NCBI GenBank assembly: GCA_903904655.1
Contig: CAIVDK010000306.1
Coordinates: 1 to 36,535, forward strand
Source: an uncultured delta proteobacterium
GTDB lineage: Bacteria; Desulfobacterota; Syntrophia; Syntrophales; Smithellaceae
Length of the DNA: 36,535 nucleotides
Direction: 5' to 3'
In this document: piece after piece, positions 6,944 to 14,906 of the stretch
Numbering within the stretch: the first letter of the stretch is position 1
How the letters are laid out: every line of letters begins with the position of its first letter
Program-made: the position numbers and the translations under genes
The notes under the pieces: model-generated
Seen by the model: the letters and a program-made list of their open reading frames with translations, nothing else
Told to the model about the DNA's origin: nothing
Database searches by the model: none

Positions 6944-8650
6944 CTATTTTTTATTAATCAGATTATCGAGTTTCTTTTTCAGTAACCTGTTGTCAGGATC
7001 AATTTTCATAGCCTTCCGGTAGTAGCCCAGAGCCTCTTTCTCCTGACCGATTTTTAAATGAACATCCCCCAGATGCTCCATAACATTGGGGTCATCCGGC
7101 AAGAGTTCCAGTGCTCTTTTTAGATGTTTCAGGGCACTGTCGTAATTGTTTTTTCTAAAATGCAACCAGCCCAGTGAGTCCAAAATGTATCCATTGTCCG
7201 GTTTGATCTTTAAGGCCTGGACAATCATTTGTTCGGCCTGGTCAAGATGAATATCACGATCGGCATAGGAATAGCCGATAAAATTAAGCGCGTCCGCATT
7301 TTGCGGATCAATCTCCAGAACGGTTTTCATGGATTTAACACTGTCCTCAAAACGGTTCATTTTCTCCAGAATTGAGCCATGGACATAGTGCAGATCCGCA
7401 TTCCGGGGGAAGCGCCCAATGCCTTCCAGAGCCGTTTTTTCCGCCGTGGCAAAGTCCTTCTGCTCTTCATACAGCGATGATAAGTAGAGAAACAAAATGG
7501 CCTGATCGTTTTTCTTTTCAATGGCTTGGGTTATAACCAAGATGGCGTCCGCTAGCTTACCTTCTTTCTTGAAAATCATAGCCGCGTGAATTTGGGCATT
7601 GGCGTATAATTCAAACTCCGGAGATATTTTTTGATACTCCGCCTGCGCCGTATGCCAATCACCCTTTTGCTCCAGAGCATTGGCCAAAAGATAACGCAAT
7701 TTTTGGTCGTTAGGCGCCATTTCCAGAAGCGATAAAAATTGAACGGCCGCCGCATCAAACCGGCGTATATCGTAGTATAAAAGCCCCAGAGCGGTGCGCA
7801 CCTCCTGGTTGGTGGGATCCGTTTTTAAGACTTCCTGAAATTCTTTTTCCGCCTCTTCCTGTTTATTCGCTTTAACCAGCAGCTCAGCAATCTTTATCCG
7901 GAAACTGATCCGGGCAGGATTCATCTCCAGATAACGGCGATAAACGCCAATGGCTTCATCATATTTGCTTTGAGTTTCGTAAAGTGCGGCAAGCCCCAGC
8001 CAACTCGCTTCAAACGCGGGCCTTTGTGCCGTAATCTTTTGATAGAGAGCCTCTGCCTCCGCTAAGCGGTTCATTTGGGTCAGCGTTTTTGCGTAGTAAT
8101 AAATGCCAATGATATTATTGGGATCTATCCCCAGCATTTTCTTATAAGCTTGGTCAGCTGAGTCATACTTTTTTTCCTGCGCGTAAATAGTCGCCAGATA
8201 CAAGTAGGCAACCAGATTCTTTGGATCCATCTCGATGATGGTCTGATATTCCCGAATCGCCTTATCGTATTCACGCAGATTAAAATACACCCCCCCCATA
8301 ATGGAGCGGAGTTCGATGTTGCCGGGATTCTTAGTCAGAGCTGACTCCCCGAGCGACAAGGCAAAATCAACATTACTATTCTCTACATACAGCGAAACCA
8401 GTTCGGTGGTAAGATAAGGTGAATCGGGATGAAGCGCGAGCGCCTGTTTCAATTGATCGATAGACGCCGTCAGATCGCCATCCAGGCGCAATAAAACGGC
8501 CAGCGAATAATGATAGCCGGCGGCTCCGGAATACTGCTCCGGGATGGATGGATAAGATAATGGACGGTCTACCGACAAAGAAGCGCAGCCCACAAAAATT
8601 GCGGGGATAAGAAATCCGAAGATCATGAAATTAGTAAGTTTTTTTTTCAT
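6944..8650 (-). CDS. TPR-repeat lipoprotein
   Basis: A 568-residue protein from ATG 8650. The N-terminus is a lipoprotein signal with I-F-V-G-C and lipidated Cys22. Nearly the whole mature protein consists of tetratricopeptide repeats, roughly fourteen, with typical helix-turn-helix units such as YDKAIREYQTIIEMDPKN, LAEAEALYQKI, FEDSVKSMKTVLEIDPQNA and YDSALKHLKRALELLPDDP. It should be a protein-protein scaffold tethered to a membrane facing the periplasm; partners are unknown. It lies 45 bp behind the deacetylase-like gene and runs into the LolB-like gene, and pairing of those two suggests an envelope assembly or export task. No enzymatic domain is visible. Confidence 0.85.
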   Translation of the reverse strand: MKKKLTNFMIFGFLIPAIFVGCASLSVDRPLSYPSIPEQYSGAAGYHYSLAVLLRLDGDLTASIDQLKQALALHPDSPYLTTELVSLYVENSNVDFALSLGESALTKNPGNIELRSIMGGVYFNLREYDKAIREYQTIIEMDPKNLVAYLYLATIYAQEKKYDSADQAYKKMLGIDPNNIIGIYYYAKTLTQMNRLAEAEALYQKITAQRPAFEASWLGLAALYETQSKYDEAIGVYRRYLEMNPARISFRIKIAELLVKANKQEEAEKEFQEVLKTDPTNQEVRTALGLLYYDIRRFDAAAVQFLSLLEMAPNDQKLRYLLANALEQKGDWHTAQAEYQKISPEFELYANAQIHAAMIFKKEGKLADAILVITQAIEKKNDQAILFLYLSSLYEEQKDFATAEKTALEGIGRFPRNADLHYVHGSILEKMNRFEDSVKSMKTVLEIDPQNADALNFIGYSYADRDIHLDQAEQMIVQALKIKPDNGYILDSLGWLHFRKNNYDSALKHLKRALELLPDDPNVMEHLGDVHLKIGQEKEALGYYRKAMKIDPDNRLLKKKLDNLINKK

Positions 8651-8695
8651 AGGGTATGGTTGCTCTCAATGCTTATATCCCGAAAAACCCGTTTG

Positions 8696-9688
8696 TTAAG
8701 ATGCGCCTTCCGATGATTTCTTTTTCACCAGTTTCGATACCGGAACAATCGAAACACCTTTTTCCCGAAAAGATTTATTGGCGGCTCTGATTGCCCGAAT
8801 TGTCTCGGGATAAGGATGGCCGATCACAATCAGCGGAGCGTTACCGGCCGGCGCATTGCACACATCCATCAGGATTTGATAGATTTTTGAATAATCACGA
8901 TCATTGTCCAGAAAAATTTTGCGTGACGCGACAGTCAAATGGGCTTTCTGTGACGCTGCCGTGGTTTTTGAATTGTTGGTCGTCCGCGAATCGATAAAAA
9001 ACAAATCCTTCTTTTTCAACTGTTTAAAAACCAGCATCAGCCTTTCTTCATCAGCCATGAATTTGGAACCCATGTGGTTGTTGACGCCGGAGATATAAGG
9101 AACAGAAGCCAGATTTTTTTCCAGTTGAAAGACAATTTCTTCATCATTCATATCCGAAAAAAGAGCGCCATTACCCGGTTTTTCCTTTGGGTAGGAAAGC
9201 GGCTCCATCGGCAGATGCAACAAGGTTTCACGATTGGCCTTATGCAACATGTCCGCTGCTTCTCGTGAGTGAGCAAGAAGCGGTAAAATGGCAAACGTGA
9301 TATCCGCGTCAACGCGTAAAAGCTCATGCACCGGCGTCATATCATACCCAATATCATCAATAATAATGGCAACCTGCTTTAACTTCAACCGAGGCGGCAT
9401 TATTTTGGCAATAACAACATCTTCTTTCTCCGCAGGGTTCCCCGCAACCGGCGGAGGCTGGGGGAGGTCTCTGGCTTTTTCCCGTGACTTTTTCGCCGGC
9501 GTCAGAGCCTGCTCCATTTCCTTTGCAGCGGCCTTCTGTTGCGTCGTTTGCTTCTTCTGCTCCGGCGATTTAAACACAACCGTTTCTTCCCGAGGAAACA
9601 TGATCACGTAAACGATTGCGGCAACAGATAAGACGATCAGCGCTGTTAAAACCGCTATTAATAAATTGTTCTTTCTTTTCTTTTTCAT
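8696..9688 (-). CDS. Divergent polysaccharide deacetylase family protein (YibQ-like)
   Basis: About 330 residues from ATG 9688; an in-frame TTG nine bases upstream is possible but has no better ribosome binding site. The N-terminus has Lys/Arg residues and one membrane anchor at about 8-32, then a Lys/Pro/Glu-rich linker to about 105. The C-terminal domain has the family marks VAIIIDDIGY, ITFAILPLLAHS, TLLHLPMEP, MGSKFM, FFIDSRTT and VIGHPYPETI. It is the DUF610/polysaccharide deacetylase 2 family, a NodB-like barrel of uncertain substrate in the periplasm. Association with ctpA, 34 bp upstream, is a recurrent arrangement in Gram-negative genomes and suggests cell-wall remodelling. Confidence 0.88.
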   Translation of the reverse strand: MKKKRKNNLLIAVLTALIVLSVAAIVYVIMFPREETVVFKSPEQKKQTTQQKAAAKEMEQALTPAKKSREKARDLPQPPPVAGNPAEKEDVVIAKIMPPRLKLKQVAIIIDDIGYDMTPVHELLRVDADITFAILPLLAHSREAADMLHKANRETLLHLPMEPLSYPKEKPGNGALFSDMNDEEIVFQLEKNLASVPYISGVNNHMGSKFMADEERLMLVFKQLKKKDLFFIDSRTTNNSKTTAASQKAHLTVASRKIFLDNDRDYSKIYQILMDVCNAPAGNAPLIVIGHPYPETIRAIRAANKSFREKGVSIVPVSKLVKKKSSEGAS

Positions 9689-9722
9689 AGCCGACAATAT
9701 CCGCGCCTTTGTGAAAACGGAA

Positions 9723-11042
9723 TCAGTTGATCAGATTCTTTTTCATGATACGCCAGCTTTTCAAAATATCAATAGCCGTCTTGAGTTGATTGTCTTTGGT
9801 CAAATCGGAAGTATCTTTGAGACTTTCAATTTTATTTTCCTCAAGCTGCGTGCCGTCTTCTTTGGCTGGTTTGATGTGGCCTTTGAGATCCTTTTCCCGA
9901 AGTCTTTCCGTAAGACCATTCTCCGGCTCCTCGGAAGGCTTCACCAACTTAACGATAATGTCCGGTTTAATCCCCTCGGCCTGAATGGATCTGCCGCTGG
10001 GCGTGTAATACCGGGCCGTAGTCAGTTTCAACGCGGAACCGTTTTCCAGGGGAATCACTGTTTGCACGGATGCTTTGCCAAAGGTCTGCGTCCCCACAAT
10101 CAGAGCCCGACCGTTATCCTGCAGCGCACCCGCAACAATTTCCGCCGCGCTTGCCGTTCCTTCATTCACCAAGACGACCATGGGAACGGTGATTTCCTTA
10201 CTGCCATTGTCCCTGGCCATTGTTTTGGTTTCCATGTTTTTCGTGCGACCGCGGGTGGAAACAATCATTCCCGACTTCAAAAACATATCGGATACTTCAA
10301 TCGCCTGATTCAGGAGTCCGCCCGGATCATTTCTCAAATCCAGCACCAGTCCCTTCATGGGACTGGCTTTTTCACCCACCTCGGCCAGCGCTTTACGCAG
10401 ATCCGTGGATGTTCTCTCATGGAAAGACGCGATGCGGATATAGCCGATATGATCATCAAATGTCTTTGATTTGACGCTTTTAATCTGGATAACGGCGCGT
10501 GTCAGGACAATATCTTTAGGCTGGACCATATTCTCTCGCATAATGGTGATAGTCACCTTGGTGTCCTTTGGACCTCGCAGTTTTTTCACGGCTTCCATGA
10601 TGGTAATATCTTTTGTGGATTTACCGTCGATTTTGATGATCTGATCGCCGGATTTCACTCCGGCTTTGTATGCGGGGGTATCCTCAATAGGAGAAACAAC
10701 GGTTAACATATCTTTTAAAATAGTTATTTCAATGCCGATCCCGCCAAAACGCCCCTGCGTTTCCACTTCCAGTTCTTTATAAATTTCGGCGGTCATAAAC
10801 GAGCTGTGGGGATCAAGGGACTTCATCATGCCGTTAATCGCACCCTGAATCAAGACGGAGGAGTCCACTTCATCAACGTAGTTTTTATGCACCATATCTA
10901 AAACTTCATTGAATGTTTTAATCTCTTTGTAGATGTTTTTGTCCCGCTCGGAAACCTTGCTGTCGGAATACGGCCCAAAAATAACAAAAAGGCCAAGGAG
11001 AATGATGACGAATAATGGCCATTTACCGGATATGTTTTTCAT
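9723..11042 (-). CDS. ctpA: Carboxyl-terminal processing protease, S41 family
   Basis: About 439 residues. I choose ATG 11042 because GAGG lies six to seven bases upstream; a TTG seven codons earlier has no ribosome binding site. One N-terminal membrane anchor at about 8-24 puts the enzyme in the periplasm. A PDZ domain occupies about 95-180 (GGIGIEI, YKAGVKSGDQIIKIDGKS). The protease domain has LVLDLRNDPGGLL, the nucleophile Ser298 in EGTASAAEI and the general-base Lys323 in QTFGKASVQT. CtpA/Prc enzymes trim C-termini of envelope proteins and control peptidoglycan hydrolases. It is followed by the deacetylase-like gene in one probable transcript. Confidence 0.95.
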   Translation of the reverse strand: MKNISGKWPLFVIILLGLFVIFGPYSDSKVSERDKNIYKEIKTFNEVLDMVHKNYVDEVDSSVLIQGAINGMMKSLDPHSSFMTAEIYKELEVETQGRFGGIGIEITILKDMLTVVSPIEDTPAYKAGVKSGDQIIKIDGKSTKDITIMEAVKKLRGPKDTKVTITIMRENMVQPKDIVLTRAVIQIKSVKSKTFDDHIGYIRIASFHERTSTDLRKALAEVGEKASPMKGLVLDLRNDPGGLLNQAIEVSDMFLKSGMIVSTRGRTKNMETKTMARDNGSKEITVPMVVLVNEGTASAAEIVAGALQDNGRALIVGTQTFGKASVQTVIPLENGSALKLTTARYYTPSGRSIQAEGIKPDIIVKLVKPSEEPENGLTERLREKDLKGHIKPAKEDGTQLEENKIESLKDTSDLTKDNQLKTAIDILKSWRIMKKNLIN

Positions 11043-11071
11043 GCTCTGCCTCACTGTAAACAAGATATTTT

Positions 11072-11100
11072 GTTTTATATAAAGAAATGCCTTTAATCAA
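11072..11100 (-). promoter_or_regulatory. Candidate promoter for ctpA
   Basis: Reading the minus strand, TTGATT (11100-11095) is followed after 17 bp by TAAAAC (11077-11072), with an overlapping TATAAA at 15 bp. The transcript would start about 30 bp before the ctpA ATG. Confidence 0.4.
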
Positions 11101-11168
11101 TGGAATCATATACCATTACTCCAGTTATTTTCCATATATTTCGGCAATCAGGAAAGAAATAATCAACC

Positions 11169-11259
11169 ACCTCGCGAGCTCGCTGTCGAGGTATGAAATG
11201 AACGTCATTATATCGCGAGCAAGCTCGCGGAGAATTAACGCTCGTCCCGCTTAAGCGGG
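11169..11259. repeat. Cluster of intergenic palindromes between cysS and ctpA
   Basis: Four inverted repeats follow one another: ACCTCG...CGAGGT (11169-11192) with the 10-bp palindrome GCGAGCTCGC inside it at 11174-11183; AATGA-ACG-TCATT (11197-11209); CGCGAGC-AA-GCTCGCG (11214-11229); and the perfect 14-mer CCCGCTTAAGCGGG (11246-11259). The shared CGCGAGC/GCTCGCG core suggests a REP-like dispersed element. None is followed by a T-tract. Confidence 0.65.
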
Positions 11260-11310
11260 GTTAAGAATACTGTTGTGGACTGGACGTGTGAAAATCGGGA
11301 GGCATTTTTC

Positions 11311-12780
11311 CTACTCTATCGACCAGATTGTCTGGCCTGCCGCATCCTTCAAAGTAATATTCTGCAAAGCCAGTTCCTGACGGATATCGTCGGCCCGGCT
11401 CCAATCTTTTTCTTCGCGGGCTTTTTGCCGCTCCAGAATCAGCGCTTCTATTTTGGGAACATCCAGACCGCGTTTCCCGACTTCCATATCGCGGTCGACG
11501 TGGAAGAAGATCTCCGGATCAGACTGAAAAACACCCAGCACATCGCCAAAATGCGTAAAGACATCTGCTGCGGTCTCCAGGATGACCTGCTTGGTTGATA
11601 CGGGCATCTTCTTTTCCGCAGTCGTAACATTATTAATCAACCGGGCAGTATCGAAAACATAACCCAGGGCCTGCGCTGTATTAAAATCATCGTCCAGCGC
11701 GGCGCTAAACTTTTCTTTTAATTCATTTAATTTATGAATGTACTCCAACGGTGTGGGTAGAAGATTTTCTTGTGCGCGCGGGACTAACGCCCGCGTTTCT
11801 TTCATGAGTTGCAAGGCGGTATAGCAGCGAATAAGCGCCGTCCTGGCTTCCTTGAGCGACGCCTCCGAATAATCCACGGGGCTTCGGTAATGACTCTGGA
11901 GCATAAACAGGCGTAAGGCTTCCGGATGGTACTGTTTGATGATCTCCCGTATCGGAAAGATATTCCCCAGTGATTTAGACATCTTTTCCGCATTGATCTT
12001 CACAAAACCATTGTGCATCCAATAATTGGCCAAGGGTTTCCCCGTTGCCGCTTGAGATTGCGCGATTTCATTTTCGTGGTGCGGGAAAACCAAGTCTTCG
12101 CCGCCCCCATGAATGTCGAATGTCTCGCCCAGATAACGCCGGCTCATGGCCGAGCATTCAATATGCCAGCCTGGCCTGCCCCTTCCCCAAGGACTTTCCC
12201 AGAAAGGCTCGCCTTCCTTGCTCTTTTTCCACAGCACGAAATCCAGCGGGTTTCTTTTCTTGTCATTGATGTCCACGCGGGCGCCAGCCATCATTTCATC
12301 CAGATGACGTCCCGACAATCCGCCGTATGCAGGAAAATTATTCACCGCATAAAACACATCGCCGTCCACTGAGTAGGCAATGCCTTTTTTTTCCAGCATT
12401 GAAATCAGAGCGATCATCTCCGCCATATGCTCGGTCGCCTTTGGCGTCACGGTAGGTGTCAGAACATTGAGCGCGGCCATATCTTCATCATGCAGCTTGA
12501 TATACCGCTCGGCTATTTCAGCGATGCCGACACCTTCTTTATTTGCCCGATCAATGATCTTGTCGTCAATATCGGTAAAGTTTTTGATATACGTCACGTT
12601 GTAACCACGCGCCTGTAAATGCCGGAAGGCCACGTCAAAAACTACCGCGGCGCGGGCATGACCGACATGGCAGACGTCGTATGCCGTAATGCCGCAAACA
12701 TACATGCCGACAGCACCATCTTTAATCGGTTGAAATGTTTCCTTTTGTCTTGTTCTGGTATTAAATATTTTTTGAGGCAT
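11311..12780 (-). CDS. cysS: Cysteinyl-tRNA synthetase
   Basis: A 489-residue class I aminoacyl-tRNA synthetase that charges tRNA-Cys. The HIGH motif is HVGH at 38-41 and the KMSKS loop is at 266-270. Zinc ligands expected for the family are present: Cys29 (YVCGIT), Cys209 (HIECSAMS), His234 and Glu238 (HHENEIAQSQ). The helical anticodon-binding C-terminal region is complete, ending W-S-I-E. Length matches bacterial CysRS. It lies 15 bp downstream of argC, probably cotranscribed. No T-box or other leader is seen. Confidence 0.98.
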   Translation of the reverse strand: MPQKIFNTRTRQKETFQPIKDGAVGMYVCGITAYDVCHVGHARAAVVFDVAFRHLQARGYNVTYIKNFTDIDDKIIDRANKEGVGIAEIAERYIKLHDEDMAALNVLTPTVTPKATEHMAEMIALISMLEKKGIAYSVDGDVFYAVNNFPAYGGLSGRHLDEMMAGARVDINDKKRNPLDFVLWKKSKEGEPFWESPWGRGRPGWHIECSAMSRRYLGETFDIHGGGEDLVFPHHENEIAQSQAATGKPLANYWMHNGFVKINAEKMSKSLGNIFPIREIIKQYHPEALRLFMLQSHYRSPVDYSEASLKEARTALIRCYTALQLMKETRALVPRAQENLLPTPLEYIHKLNELKEKFSAALDDDFNTAQALGYVFDTARLINNVTTAEKKMPVSTKQVILETAADVFTHFGDVLGVFQSDPEIFFHVDRDMEVGKRGLDVPKIEALILERQKAREEKDWSRADDIRQELALQNITLKDAAGQTIWSIE

Positions 12781-12795
12781 ATTTTATTACTTTCA

Positions 12796-13836
12796 TCAGG
12801 GATAAAGCGGAGACATCTGCAAACCACTGTCTTCAGCCAGAGAACAGACCAAATTCATGTTCTGCACGGCCTGTCCGGCAGCTCCCTTGATCAAATTGTC
12901 AATGGCGGAAATAATAATCACCCGGTTGGTCCGTGGATCAACCGCTAAACCGATATCGCAGTAGTTTGATCCGCAAACGGACGAAATATTGGGATACGTC
13001 CCGGCAGGGCTTATCCGTACAAATTTATCCGCAGCATAAGCGGATACATACAGCGAATGAAGCTCGGCAAGCGTTATGTCTTTCATGAGCGTCGCGTAAA
13101 CCGTGCTTAAGATACCCCTTTTCACCGGCAATAAATGCGGTGTGAAGGAAATAGCAAACTTTTCCCCGGCCAGCATGTTGAGTTCCTGCTCAATTTCTGG
13201 CGTATGCCTGTGCTTGCCGACTTTATAGGCTTTAAATCCACCATCAACTTCGCAAAAAAGCGATCCCACGAGAGGGTCCCGGCCTGCGCCACTCACACCG
13301 GAGGCCGAATCGGCAATGATCGTGGAAACATCCAGCAGATTGTTTTTCAACGCGGGCATCAGGCCCAGAATGATGCTGGTCGGATAACAACCCGGATTGG
13401 CAATCAACCGGGATTTTTTGATCTCCTGCCGGTAAAGCTCAGGAAGCCCATAGACCGCCTGCCCGAAAAGATCGGCGCTATTGTGTTTGGCATACCACTT
13501 TTCGTAAGCGGCAAGATCTCGCAGGCGATAGTCTGCGGAAAGATCGATCACTTTTTTACCCGCCTTAATAAAGACGGGAGCAATGTCCATGGATACGCCG
13601 TGAGGAAGAGCCAGAAAAGCCACATCGCAGAGTTTGGCAATCTCCTGGGGTGTTGCGTTTGAATAGGTCAGTGATGTTAAACCGAAAAGTGACGGAAACA
13701 CGTCCGAAACCTTCACGCCATCATAGCGCCTGGAGGTAACGGCCATCAATTCCGCCTGCGGATGCCCGGATAAAATCCTGATGAGTTCCTGGCCTGTGTA
13801 GCCGCTGGCCCCGAAAATCGCTGCTTTAATTTTCAT
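12796..13836 (-). CDS. argC: N-acetyl-gamma-glutamyl-phosphate reductase
   Basis: A 346-residue enzyme of arginine biosynthesis that reduces N-acetyl-glutamyl phosphate to the semialdehyde with NADPH. The N-terminal dinucleotide-binding motif is FGASGYTGQEL (8-18). The catalytic Cys150 is in the ANPGCYPTSI signature. SGVSGAGRDP and HRHTPEIEQ segments, typical of ArgC, follow. The ATG at 13836 has GGAG five to six bases upstream, and that GGAG directly abuts the T-tract of the rpsI terminator. No other arg genes are in the window. Confidence 0.97.
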   Translation of the reverse strand: MKIKAAIFGASGYTGQELIRILSGHPQAELMAVTSRRYDGVKVSDVFPSLFGLTSLTYSNATPQEIAKLCDVAFLALPHGVSMDIAPVFIKAGKKVIDLSADYRLRDLAAYEKWYAKHNSADLFGQAVYGLPELYRQEIKKSRLIANPGCYPTSIILGLMPALKNNLLDVSTIIADSASGVSGAGRDPLVGSLFCEVDGGFKAYKVGKHRHTPEIEQELNMLAGEKFAISFTPHLLPVKRGILSTVYATLMKDITLAELHSLYVSAYAADKFVRISPAGTYPNISSVCGSNYCDIGLAVDPRTNRVIIISAIDNLIKGAAGQAVQNMNLVCSLAEDSGLQMSPLYP

Positions 13837-13845
13837 AAAAACTCC

Positions 13846-13875
13846 AAAAAAAAGGGAGGCCTGAAAGCCCCCCTT
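13846..13875 (-). terminator. Rho-independent terminator after rpsI
   Basis: On the minus strand AAGGGGGGC pairs with GCCTCCCTT (one G-U wobble) around a 6-nt loop, and runs into eight T residues. It ends the rplM-rpsI transcript and touches the argC ribosome binding site. Confidence 0.85.
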
Positions 13876-13881
13876 GGATGA

Positions 13882-14274
13882 TTAGCGTTTGGAGAATTGG
13901 AATTTCTTACGGGCTCCCGGTTGTCCATATTTTTTTCTTTCAACGACGCGGGCATCACGTGTTAAGAAACCTGCCTTTTTCAGTATGGGGCGCAACTCGG
14001 CGTCATATTCCAGAAGCGCTTTGGAAATGCCATGTTTGACAGCTCCCGCTTGTCCCGCGACGCCACCGCCGCCGACATTGATATAAAAATCAAACTGATC
14101 GTTCTTGCCGGTAATATCCAGAGGCTGACGAATGATCATCTTCAAACTGGGACGGGAAAAATATTCCTCATAATTTCTCTTGTTAACCACGATATTGCCA
14201 CTACCTGCTTTCATATAGACGCGGGCAATAGCGCTCTTCCTCTTACCGGTTGCATAAAAACGTTGTACTGTCAT
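13882..14274 (-). CDS. rpsI: 30S ribosomal protein S9
   Basis: About 130 residues. The start is ATG 14274, because GGGAG lies six bases upstream and S9 proteins begin close to the [16 protein letters not shown] segment; an in-frame ATG 12 bases earlier overlaps that SD. The family marks are FYATGKRK near the N-terminus, [21 protein letters not shown]-type centre, and the conserved end [26 protein letters not shown]-like tail that reaches the P-site tRNA. It follows rplM in the usual order and is closed by a terminator. Confidence 0.98.
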   Translation of the reverse strand: MTVQRFYATGKRKSAIARVYMKAGSGNIVVNKRNYEEYFSRPSLKMIIRQPLDITGKNDQFDFYINVGGGGVAGQAGAVKHGISKALLEYDAELRPILKKAGFLTRDARVVERKKYGQPGARKKFQFSKR

Positions 14275-14320
14275 GACTTCTCCCATAAAAATATAATCAA
14301 TTCTTCAGAGTTCCGGGTAG

Positions 14321-14749
14321 TTAAACCGCTAATGCCTGTGGACACTGGGCTTCATGCGGATGCGCGTTGCCGCTGTAAACCTTTAGTTTCTTAAGCATTT
14401 TTCTGCCCAAATTATTCTTGGGCATCATGCCGGCCACGGCAATGCGAATTAAATTTTCCGGCTTTTCCGCCAGCATTTTACCGGCGGCCGTTTCTCTTAA
14501 CCCTCCCGGATAGCCGGAATAGGAATAATAAATTTTGTCGGTAAGCTTTTTGCCGGTCAGGGCAATCTTTTCGGCATTCACCACCACGATAAAATCGCCG
14601 GTATCGACATGCGGCGTATAAATAGCTTTGTGCTTGCCCCGAAGGCGCAGGGCAATCTGGCTAGCCAACCTTCCTAATATTTTATCGGATGCATCGACCA
14701 CGTACCAGTCTTGTTTTGTCTCTTCTGCTTTCGCTGAAAATGTTTTCAT
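14321..14749 (-). CDS. rplM: 50S ribosomal protein L13
   Basis: A 142-residue L13 protein, an early assembly protein of the large subunit. Recognised by [59 protein letters not shown] and [23 protein letters not shown]. It is first in the rplM-rpsI operon, preceded by a good promoter about 35-65 bp upstream. The ribosome binding site is weak (GTGGCGG-like). Confidence 0.98.
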   Translation of the reverse strand: MKTFSAKAEETKQDWYVVDASDKILGRLASQIALRLRGKHKAIYTPHVDTGDFIVVVNAEKIALTGKKLTDKIYYSYSGYPGGLRETAAGKMLAEKPENLIRIAVAGMMPKNNLGRKMLKKLKVYSGNAHPHEAQCPQALAV

Positions 14750-14784
14750 AGTAAACCGCCACTTAGTTAAAAATTTAAAAACGT

Positions 14785-14813
14785 AAACTATGCAATTCCC
14801 GTCTGTTTGTCAA
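14785..14813 (-). promoter_or_regulatory. Sigma70 promoter for rplM-rpsI
   Basis: On the minus strand a perfect TTGACA (14813-14808), a 17-bp spacer and TAGTTT (14790-14785). It explains why the ribosomal pair can be expressed independently of lptD upstream. Confidence 0.7.
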
Positions 14814-14906
14814 GAAAAATATTTGAATCCAATATAATTGCCAATACCGGTCAGGTCTGATGACCAAAATAATAAATAGCATAATCCGTGACAGACAAAT
14901 ACATCA

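Noticed and set aside
9666-10469. Long open frame of 267 codons on the + strand
   Set aside because: It lies antisense to ctpA, whose PDZ and Ser/Lys motifs are intact; the + frame has no recognisable domain.
11169-11259. CRISPR array
   Set aside because: The repeats are palindromes of different sequence and spacing, with no regular spacer units and no cas genes.
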